A stretch of 13,141 nucleotides of DNA, from contig JANBTH010000653.1 of the NCBI GenBank assembly GCA_027578815.1, positions 1 to 13,141 of the forward strand, given 5' to 3'. Position 1 is the first letter of the stretch; each line of letters starts with the position of its first letter. A model generated the notes under the pieces. It saw only the letters and a program-made list of their open reading frames with translations. It was not told the DNA's origin and did no database searches. Positions 1 through 6,412 of this stretch are shown one piece after another. Both the position numbers and the translations under genes were made by a program. This DNA is from Coemansia sp. RSA 1804 (Eukaryota; Kickxellomycota; Kickxellomycetes; Kickxellales; Kickxellaceae).

Positions 1-1061
1 CAAACGATCTCGCCACTGCGCTGGATATTGAGCTTTTATCAACCCTGGAGAGCTACATAGCACAGGCGGAAACGGAGTCCCAAACAAGTGCGATGACGAG
101 ATCGGCTACTCAAGAGAAGGTGTCTGCGGCTGTTCTGCGACTGCTTGATGAAGGCACGATTATAGAAGCGTCGCACAATATTACAGAAAGAAGGGCTCTT
201 TTGTGGAATGCGGCTGGCATCGTTTACTGTGGTGTGAATGCGGCCAAAGGACTGGATCTTATTGCACAGGACATGTCAAAGTTGGATGACACTAGATTTT
301 TGCAGCTTGTCGAGATTCAGTCCATCGTGCTCCAGCGTTGGGTTGCTTGTTCGACCGAGGCTGGCCAGAATGCCGACCGGCGTGTAGATAAAGATATGGC
401 AAGCGGTGCAGTCAGCACATGGCTAAAGTCTGTGTTTAGAGAATGGGGAAGGCGTGCAAGTTCAAAGCGTATCGAGGACCAAGATGCCATGTCAGCGCGC
501 TTGTTGTATCTGTCCGACCGGATGGAGCAGTGTCTGAGCGATGTCGCTTTGACGGTGTTCAGCCAGCAGCGCTGGTACGTCCGTGGAGGATTGATTGGTG
601 CAGATGACGCATGTCGTTTGATAGTTCAGGGGCTTGACATGGCAATACTTGCGGTAAGTATCTACGTGGGTATTTCCAACTCAAGCAAGAACAACCAAGT
701 CGCCATAGTATCCAGCGCACTAGCCTCCTGGGTGCTTCCAGCGCTTACTGGCCATCGTGCCTCGCCAATTGGGAGTGGCTCTGGTTCACGCCTGCCGCGT
801 GTTGCTCTTGTCTGTGGAGAAATGTTAGAGTACGTGGATATCTCTTCACGAAACATGCAGGCAAACCCGAATATCGGGCCTGACACTGAACCAGCTGGCC
901 AGCAGCACTCGCAGCAATTTGCCACACAGCTGAGAACACGTGTCCAGCGGCTGCTTGAGCTGGAACCGTCCTCTGACGTCAACTGCGTGTTTAACCACGT
1001 TCTCTACAGTCTCGCTATTCGAGGAATGCTTCCTCCAAACGACCTTTCGAGTGTCGTGTGA
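1..1061 (+). CDS. 3' part of an unrecognised, mostly helical protein (5' end outside window)
   Basis: The frame is open from base 3 to the TGA at 1059-1061 (352 residues) and runs to the left edge, so the true start lies outside. The first internal Met is at 93, but the in-frame residues before it have the same composition, so I do not take it as the start. The protein is rich in Leu, Ala, Ser and Val and reads as a run of amphipathic helices, with a polar, Gly/Ser- and Gln-containing section around codons 255-300. I see no signal peptide, metal-binding cluster or catalytic motif. An alpha-solenoid or scaffold protein would fit, but I do not recognise the family and infer no function. Codon and base composition match the other genes here. 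It faces GNA1 tail to tail, 411 bp apart. That it is a real gene is well supported; its identity is unknown. Confidence 0.8.
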   Translation, partial: NDLATALDIELLSTLESYIAQAETESQTSAMTRSATQEKVSAAVLRLLDEGTIIEASHNITERRALLWNAAGIVYCGVNAAKGLDLIAQDMSKLDDTRFLQLVEIQSIVLQRWVACSTEAGQNADRRVDKDMASGAVSTWLKSVFREWGRRASSKRIEDQDAMSARLLYLSDRMEQCLSDVALTVFSQQRWYVRGGLIGADDACRLIVQGLDMAILAVSIYVGISNSSKNNQVAIVSSALASWVLPALTGHRASPIGSGSGSRLPRVALVCGEMLEYVDISSRNMQANPNIGPDTEPAGQQHSQQFATQLRTRVQRLLELEPSSDVNCVFNHVLYSLAIRGMLPPNDLSSVV

Positions 1062-1472
1062 ACAGAGCCTTTGTAGTGGCTTGGGCTCTTTTTTCTGTTC
1101 GTTTTATTGCTCTTCTTTCCTTCTTCTGTTGCCCGGATAAAGGGGCTCAACATTGGAGTATGAGTAGTTAATGGTATGTATTCATTGGACATGTGGTTGT
1201 GGTGGGAAAAAACCGGTGCTATTGCTGATGCAAGTTATGTGAGAAGAGCAGGAACTGATCCTGCAAAACAAGGATGGAAAAGAAAATTGTATGTATAGAG
1301 GGTTCCTCTCGCAGATGCGTAAAGTGTGCGAGCGAACGGACAGAAAGAAACCAGGCGAGATAGCTCCGCTTGATTGTGTGTTCCAGGCCAAGAAAAGGCC
1401 TAGCCGACAGAGGGCCATTGTTGGGCTGTTTGGCTAGAGAACGGCAGAACGATGTGTTATTGTGCCAGATAG
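1062..1472. other. Convergent intergenic region (gene 1 / GNA1)
   Basis: These 411 bp separate two stop codons that face each other. The left part is T-rich on the + strand. I see no convincing open frame or RNA gene. It should hold the 3' UTRs and poly(A) sites of both neighbours. A reverse-strand AATAAA at 1103-1108 is annotated separately. Confidence 0.6.
1103..1108 (-). terminator. Candidate poly(A) signal for GNA1 (AATAAA, reverse strand)
   Basis: TTTATT on the + strand reads AATAAA on the - strand. It is about 365 nt past the GNA1 stop codon and only about 42 bp from the stop of gene 1. If used, GNA1 cleavage would fall near or inside the end of gene 1. A single hexamer is weak evidence by itself. 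Confidence 0.25.
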
Positions 1473-1994
1473 TCATTTTTTGGCAGCACCAGGAGCATAG
1501 ACTGCCATCTGGATTCCTTTGTTCTCAAGGCCACACTTTTCGTAGAAGGAAACGTTTTCCTGGCTGCAGTCGAGAATCGACTTGTAGCACCCGGTGGCCG
1601 TGGCAATCTCCAAAAGCTGCTTGATAACAGTGAATCCAAAGCGCTTTCCCTGCTGGCCCTTTGCCACGACAATGTCCTCGATATGGCCAACGCGACCACA
1701 GTTGCGCAGGAACTTTTGCTCTACAACCAGGGTGCCCGAGGCGACAATAGTGCTGGTCTTGAGGTCCTCGATAACAATGACAAAGTAGCAGCCGGCACGC
1801 TGCATCTCCTCAAAGCTTTCAGCAAACATCTGGCTTGTGACATCCCCGGTGATGGTTAGGTTGGCAAGACAGTCCATGTAGCCCTTGTTGAAATCGGTCA
1901 GCTCCAGCGCACGCAGAACGTGGTTCTCTGGGATCTGTGAGCGCACGGACGTGCCAAGAATGGCGTTCTCAAAGAGTGCGTTGCTGCTGACCAT
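1473..1994 (-). CDS. GNA1: Glucosamine-6-phosphate N-acetyltransferase (GNAT family)
   Basis: A 173-residue intronless gene, of normal length for the family. The enzyme transfers acetyl from acetyl-CoA to glucosamine-6-phosphate in the cytosol, a step toward UDP-GlcNAc for chitin, N-glycans and GPI anchors. One GNAT fold fills the protein. The family signature HIEDIVV is at residues 104-110, followed by the acetyl-CoA loop QGKRFG at 115-120. The C-terminal part has GCYKSILDC (135-143), NVSFYEKCG (147-155) and GIQMAVY (160-166), the regions that set GNA1 apart from other GNATs. In the acetyl-CoA loop the usual fourth glycine is Arg118; GNA1 orthologs vary at this position, so I do not read it as inactivating. 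The ATG at 1994 has A at -3 and G at +4. It is divergent from the Yippee gene across 1.7 kb and convergent with gene 1. Confidence 0.95.
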   Translation of the reverse strand: MVSSNALFENAILGTSVRSQIPENHVLRALELTDFNKGYMDCLANLTITGDVTSQMFAESFEEMQRAGCYFVIVIEDLKTSTIVASGTLVVEQKFLRNCGRVGHIEDIVVAKGQQGKRFGFTVIKQLLEIATATGCYKSILDCSQENVSFYEKCGLENKGIQMAVYAPGAAKK

Positions 1995-2222
1995 CTTTTG
2001 TGTTGTATTTGGAATGAATGAGTGTGAGTCTGTGCTTGCTGAGAACGCAGGGTAAGCTATGCAATAGTGTTAGAGGAGTTGGTAAAAGAAAACCCCTGGC
2101 GGCACGAATCGAATAATGAAAAAGGAATGGAAAAGAGGGTAAAGAAAAGAAAAATAATATAGATTAGTTATTTTCTGGAGAGAAAGAAAGAGAAACACTG
2201 GACTTTTTGGGCGGAGAAGGGC

Positions 2223-2238
2223 TTTATATATTTTATAT
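2223..2238 (-). promoter_or_regulatory. TATA-like element upstream of GNA1
   Basis: On the - strand this stretch contains TATAAAATATATAAA, about 230 bp before the GNA1 ATG. It is the clearest TATA-like sequence on the GNA1 side. The distance implies a leader of about 200 nt that is pyrimidine-rich on the sense strand. No transcription start can be read from sequence, and AT-rich DNA gives such matches by chance. Confidence 0.3.
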
Positions 2239-2655
2239 CTCCTCGCTTGAGGTGTCGGGTTTTTTTTTGAAGATTGAAGAAAAGACTTTTTTTCTTTTTT
2301 ACTTTTATCATGCTTTGGCAAGGAAAGAAGCGTCGTGTGAGAAACATGCACTCTACCGACCACTGCCCACTCTTTCTCTCGCAATGGTCGTCCGACCATG
2401 CCGGTCTTTCTAAAAATAGGTTTTTTTTAGCGCAGACGAGTGGCTGGGTTTTGCAGGCTACTCGTCCCTTTGGGCTTTTTTTCTCCCCATCCCCCCATCT
2501 TTTTTAGTTCAAGCAGCAGCATAAAACATCATCCACCCGCCTTTACCGATTGAACTGGGCCAGAGGCCTCACAAAGTGTTTAGTATTTGCTTCGTAGCTA
2601 TTAATAGCACGATGACGACACGTGCATTTTGTTTCTGGATTTTGTGTGGTTCTGT

Positions 2656-2680
2656 GCGTCCGCTGGCCTGGCACGGACGC
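2656..2680. repeat. Inverted repeat GCGTCCG-N11-CGGACGC (everted CCG/CGG triplets)
   Basis: Two perfect 7-bp arms (2656-2662 and 2674-2680) flank an 11-nt spacer. The inner triplets form CCG-N11-CGG, an everted arrangement of the CGG half-sites bound by dimeric Zn2Cys6 factors of fungi. It sits in a GC-rich island of an otherwise AT-rich divergent promoter. A binding site or a transcribed hairpin are both possible; regulation is inferred only. Confidence 0.4.
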
Positions 2681-2688
2681 TTATCAAG

Positions 2689-2709
2689 CAGCCGATGCAA
2701 AGCCGGCTG
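2689..2709. repeat. Inverted repeat CAGCCG-N9-CGGCTG
   Basis: Six-bp arms at 2689-2694 and 2704-2709 overlap an 8-bp palindrome AGCCGGCT (2701-2708). It starts 8 bp after the previous inverted repeat, so the two form a compact block of dyad symmetry in the GNA1/Yippee intergenic region. Function unknown. Confidence 0.4.
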
Positions 2710-3198
2710 TGATCAGCTCAAACAGGCAGCGTGACTGGTATCCTTAAAGGCGTTAGCGAGATCCTTACAGGGACTGCTTTTTTGGCCGACCAGCCAGACC
2801 GCTTTTTATTTTCTGTGCCTTCATTGTCAAACAACATTCTGTTTCATTCTGTATCCATAGAAAGACAGTCGAAGATCATACTTTTCTCCTTCTGCGGCGT
2901 GCTGTTTGTTGGCCACATGCCTCCTGTCTTCATGGTAATCCGCAGCAAAACACACACTGATGTTGTTGCTGCTCCTTTTTTTCTGCCGCTTTCTTTCAGT
3001 GCAAAACAAAACACTGGCTGCCTTTGTCCTAGAGTTTTCTTGCGCCTCCGTTTTTTTCCAACGAGCTCTTTTATTTTGCATTGCAACAAACAAACAGCCA
3101 AAAGCACAACATGCCAGGAATGATGTTGCTACAACAGAAACAAAGTTCCGCTCGTCATAAAATGAAGGTGTTTTGCCATTCAAAAGCGCCTGTGTGTT

Positions 3199-3214
3199 TC
3201 TCTCTCTCTCTCTC
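3199..3214 (+). repeat. (TC)8 microsatellite
   Basis: Sixteen bases of perfect TC dinucleotide inside a longer pyrimidine-rich tract upstream of the Yippee gene. Such CT-rich blocks are common in fungal promoters and leaders. Confidence 0.8.
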
Positions 3215-3734
3215 GCTGTTTGTCCATTCTCACTCCTCCTTTATCACCGTCATCTCTGAGGAATCACGGGTGCCACCACATCCCTCCCCTCCAACAACAA
3301 CCACAACATTCCTCTTTCTCTCCTCCTCACTGCCTTCCCCCCGTATGTGCTTTCCTGGGCTCTTTAGCATTCTGTTTCATCCACTCGCTGCAGCGGTATC
3401 TTATTTTCTTTGCTTTTTATTTTCTAATTCAACAGCCAAATTCACCTTTTTACCTATTTTCCAGACCAACGCTTCTATATCCAAGGCTGTGTGTGCCAAA
3501 GGACCAGCTTCCTCGTTTCCGTAACCCAACGTTACCATCAAAACACCGTCACTCTTCCTCGCCCCCCAACGGTACTTCTTTAGAGCCGGTTACACATAAT
3601 ACTCCCCCATTTTGTCAAAAACGGGTCTGCTTATATTATATTTCCAAAACCATACAATATCGCTTTTGTGCGCTGTTGTTATACTGGTGCTTTGTTTAGT
3701 TCTGGAACAAACGGCACGAAACGGAAAGCCAAAG

Positions 3735-4757
3735 ATGGGCTACATGCACAAGATTTTCCTTTCGGGAAAGGGCATCTACGGATGCTCCAACTGCGAAACG
3801 CATCTCTCCAAGCGAGAGAACGTAACCTCTAGGGTATGGATTTAAGTTTGCTTAGAGTAGCCCTGTGTGCGTTGTGTTATGCTGCTTCTGTTGCTGCTGT
3901 TGCTGTCTCTGGCGCTGAGACAAGTAGTAGAACGTATAGTAAACGAGGCGGTGGAGAAAAGATGAGAAAATATCTGAAAATGCTCATTTGATCATTCACC
4001 TTCTCTCTCTCCTCTTTCTGTCATTGAGAAAAACAAGAACCTTCCTGCTTGCTGCACATAATATGTCTCTTTGTAGCCGATGAAATGATGTACTGCATGT
4101 ATCATATTTATCTGTCTAGAGTTATTTTATTGTAGCTCTTTTGTTTCTATTTTTGACATGCCTCGTTATAATGTGCGATTCATCGCGGACAGAGGAGAGA
4201 AAAGACAGATGGACAGCAGCTTCATCTCATGGCCAATTTCTAATTGCTATGTGACCAGCAACGGAACAGCATACGCCCTCCTCCTTTTATGTTTTTGCTG
4301 TGCTTTTTGTGGTAATTAATGCCACTGCAATGTCCGAGACGCTCGCTGCACAAGATATTTCCTTTTCTCCCCCCTCTGACCAATGCTCTTCTCATTGACT
4401 CTTGTCCGAATTCTCCTGCCTGAAGTAGAATACTATTGTCCTGATGCTGTCCTCGTTGTCTGACTTTTGACACTAACACTCTGCTTCTCTTCTTTGCGGA
4501 ATCTGTAGCAATACACCGGCCAATTTGGACGGGCCGTGCTGTTTGGAAACGTTGTTAATGTTCTCTTTGGCGAGGAGGAGAAGCGATCCATGACGACTGG
4601 TATCCACATTGTGCAGGACATATCCTGCATGGGGTGTAAAAAATACGTGGGTTGGGCATATGTTAAGGCGTTCTCGCCAGAACAACGATTCAAGGAAGGC
4701 CAGTTCATCCTTGAAAGAGAGCTCATTCACGATGTAACGCGGGACTGGGACTATTGA
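3735..4757 (+). CDS. Yippee-like zinc-binding protein (two exons: 3735-3833, 4509-4757)
   Basis: Spliced product of 115 residues, typical for the family (about 110-120). Yippee proteins are small zinc-binding eukaryotic proteins related to animal YPEL1-5 and yeast Moh1; their biochemical role is poorly defined. Zinc ligands are C17-x2-C20 and C73-x2-C76. The spacing between the pairs is exactly the family's 52 residues, which strongly supports the splice junction. After the junction come GRAVLF (40-45), VVNV (48-51), TTGIH (62-66), DISC (70-73), VGWAY (80-84) and FKEG (94-97), all family landmarks. The sequence looks closer to YPEL1-4 than to YPEL5. The ATG at 3735 has A at -3 and G at +4. 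Intron phase is 0 after Arg33. If the intron is retained, translation stops at 3843-3845 after 36 residues. Confidence 0.92.
3834..4508 (+). other. Spliceosomal intron of the Yippee gene (675 nt)
   Basis: The donor is GTATGG at 3834, the acceptor TGTAG ending at 4508. A branch-point consensus CTAAC lies at 4473-4477, its A 32 nt before the acceptor, followed by a pyrimidine-rich stretch (4479-4497). It is long for a fungal intron and contains an imperfect GCT/TGC repeat (3881-3907). I see no gene inside it. Confidence 0.85.
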
Positions 4758-4856
4758 GCTGGCCGTGCTTGGCTCTCGTGCCTGCAAACATCTGTACTTT
4801 TTTTTTTCTTGTTGCCTCTACACCTTATTCTATTTTATATTTGTTCGCTCTGTATT

Positions 4857-4867
4857 CACACACACAC
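4857..4867 (+). repeat. Short (CA)n run
   Basis: Five and a half CA units just after the Yippee stop codon, in the T-rich tract. Low significance. Confidence 0.6.
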
Positions 4868-5375
4868 TTGTCGTACGCGGCTCTTCTTCCTTTTTTTGCT
4901 GGCTGTCAATATGCATTGTCTGTTTGTTGTGCTGTTGTTTTCTAGCTCTCAAACAAATGTCAAACCGCCTCTATTACTCATATTATGTATTTTTCTATTT
5001 TTGTCTATTCTTCTTCTTGTTAACCACTGCTATTCTCTGTTCTTTTGCATTCTCTCGCCATTCATACTATGTGTATGTTGCCATATACGCCTGCTGCTCT
5101 TTCAGTGCTTTTGCAGCACTTGGTAATAACACTCTCCACGGCATTCAACAGGTATATGAACCTTCACTTGCCAGTGTCTTGTGTCTTTTTTCGTTTGCAC
5201 TAAACGACACCACATTGTTGGTTGTGTACGTCAATAGTGCTAGTCAATTGTTCCCTTTTCTGCTTCTTTCTCTTTTTAAATTCTTTTTATTTGGATCAGA
5301 ACCGCTCACTTTCTCTATCAATACATTGACAATTTATCCTTTCAAAGCTCATCCTTTCGCATGAAATCTTTTTAA

Positions 5376-5489
5376 AGCCGATTTAGATCTGTATCGGATG
5401 ATCTTGGCCCATGTTCTGAAGATCCGAGCTGAGGGTCGTCAGTTCGGCTATTTCCTGATCGGCTCGAGCTGAAATAGGAAAACTTTTTT
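5376..5489 (+). other. Structured GC-rich island with mutually exclusive pairings; possible non-coding RNA
   Basis: Seen directly: hairpin 5424-5447, CCGAGCTGA / TCAGTTCGG, 9 pairs (one G-U) with a 6-nt loop. Right next to it is hairpin 5448-5477, CTATTTC / GAAATAG, enclosing the palindrome GCTCGAGC (5462-5469). The 8-mer CGAGCTGA occurs at 5425-5432 and again at 5465-5472, so TCAGTTCG (5439-5446) can pair with either copy. AGCCGAT (5376-5382) is complementary to ATCGGCT (5458-5464). A 20-bp imperfect palindrome lies at 5378-5397. The block ends in T6 (5484-5489), as a Pol III transcript might. I could not match it to U1-U6, SRP RNA, RNase P RNA or a tRNA by eye. Only the pairing potential is certain; that it is an RNA is inference. 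It could also be a regulatory palindrome cluster. Confidence 0.35.
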
Positions 5490-5641
5490 CAAGCCAAAAA
5501 ACATTCATAATCCATCGTTTTTGCAAGTGGCGTTAAAGGCTTTCTTGCTTCCACAAGCGACTTTTACTTTATTATTATGTACTATTTTTTGTTAAATCTT
5601 TCTTGTAATGAAAATGTGTTGTTGGTAATAGATGTTTTATT

Positions 5642-5647
5642 AATAAA
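5642..5647 (+). terminator. Poly(A) signal AATAAA with GT-rich downstream element
   Basis: AATAAA is followed by a GT-rich stretch (5651-5687), the usual arrangement of a cleavage/polyadenylation site. It would end a + strand transcript: either Yippee with a 3' UTR of about 900 nt, or a separate transcript from 4760-5640. Confidence 0.4.
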
Positions 5648-5980
5648 GAATGTAATGTTGTTTATGTCCATGTACTTTTGTTAAAACCGACTTGTTTTGA
5701 CCAAGACCGCTTGAATAACAGTTTGAAAGGTGGAATGATGATTAAGTTTATCCCTGTCATAGCATTCAGCCATAAAGTAAAATATACAGGCAGCTTGCGA
5801 TGCAGAGAACGTATTTCTGACCACTCTTTGTTATCCTGTTTTGTCTTGTCTTGGTGAGTAGGTGGGGGGTTTTCTGGTCGGCTTTACTTTACACATGGTT
5901 GGCAGTGTACACTCTGCTTAACTGCGTTTGTAAATGTGGGTTTAAAGTGGTTAGCCAAGCTGGTAGCCGTCCAGACTGCG

Positions 5981-5992
5981 TTTCAGCTGAAA
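5981..5992. repeat. Perfect 12-bp palindrome TTTCAGCTGAAA
   Basis: Perfect dyad symmetry in the AT-rich MED1 upstream region. Twelve-bp palindromes are expected a few times by chance in a window this long, so it is noted mainly because TTTCAGCT recurs nearby. Confidence 0.5.
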
Positions 5993-6345
5993 TGGATGCA
6001 GAAAGTAATAGAAAAACAATATCACAAGAAATATGTTACTGGAAAGACAGCAAGTCTGTAGTTAGAAAGCATAACCGAATCAATGATAACAGTGTCTAAT
6101 AAAAGACGACCAAAAAGACCATGGCTCCGTGGTTCTGATACTAGAAACCACCACACTATCTAGCTTTAAAAAGTTCTTGTTAGAGTTTCTAACTATGAGT
6201 TGAACAAAGCACGAGATATGAGAGATAATAATATGCAAACAGAGCTTGGCCAATGTGCTTGGAAATGAATTTCACCTTTTAGAAAAACACGTATAACGCG
6301 AAAACGATGGTGTCTCTCCTGGTTCCTTCAGTTGTTAACAATTTG

Positions 6346-6365
6346 TTTATTTATTTATTTATTTA
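6346..6365 (+). repeat. (TTTA)5 microsatellite
   Basis: Five perfect TTTA units, 48 bp before the MED1 ATG, likely in the leader or the end of the proposed leader intron. Confidence 0.85.
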
Positions 6366-6412
6366 AACTGAAATCTAATCCACCACTATAATTCCATCTA
6401 AACCTACAGTCA

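Larger units (their letters stand above)
1995..3734. other. Divergent promoter region between GNA1 and the Yippee gene
   Basis: These 1.74 kb hold no convincing gene. The GNA1-proximal part (about 2080-2300) is purine-rich on the + strand, hence pyrimidine-rich on the GNA1 sense strand. The Yippee-proximal part (about 2950-3560) is strongly T/C-rich on the + strand, with a (TC)8 run. Between them, at 2610-2720, is a GC-rich block with a CACGTG E-box at 2619-2624 and nested inverted repeats. Open frames here (for example 3081-3524) are low-complexity products of pyrimidine-rich DNA. Confidence 0.6.
5854..6409 (+). other. Candidate 5' UTR intron of MED1
   Basis: A strong donor consensus G|GTGAGT lies at 5854-5859. 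A branch-like CTAAT lies at 6375-6379, its A 31 nt before the acceptor CTACAG (ending 6409), 3 nt before the MED1 ATG. The same branch-to-acceptor spacing (32 nt) is seen in the Yippee intron. Each signal is short and the donor choice is a guess, so this is inference. Confidence 0.3.
4758..6412. other. Intergenic region between Yippee and MED1
   Basis: 1.65 kb with three parts. 4758-5364 is strongly T-rich on the + strand and stays open for 199 codons, but the translation is only Phe/Leu/Ser/Tyr/Cys-rich low complexity; I read it as 3' UTR or leader, not protein. 5376-5489 is a compact GC-rich structured block. 5490-6412 is AT-rich, with a good poly(A) signal at 5642 and possible splice signals before MED1. 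A short open frame ending at 6099 has no ATG start and no recognisable domain. Confidence 0.55.

Noticed and set aside
654..659. GTAAGT donor-like sequence inside gene 1
   Set aside because: The frame stays open through it and the downstream sequence keeps coding composition; I see no matching branch point and acceptor.
2039..2073. CTAAC ... TTCTCAG branch/acceptor-like pair in the GNA1 leader (reverse strand, 31 nt spacing)
   Set aside because: Spacing matches the Yippee intron, but I found no acceptable donor between it and the likely promoter, so I do not call an intron.
3081..3699. Overlapping open frames upstream of the Yippee gene
   Set aside because: Products of T/C-rich DNA; Ser/Pro/Phe/Leu low complexity, one lacks an ATG start, and no family is seen.
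4085..4091. ATGATGT resembling a C/D snoRNA box C in the Yippee intron
   Set aside because: No CTGA box D with terminal stem at a suitable distance.
4765..5364. 199-codon open frame after Yippee that looks membrane-like
   Set aside because: Hydrophobicity comes from T-richness (Phe, Leu, Cys, Tyr codons); composition is unlike the real genes here.
5851..6099. 82-codon open frame ending at an AATAAA
   Set aside because: Begins with TTG, not ATG, lies in the proposed MED1 leader intron and has no recognisable domain.
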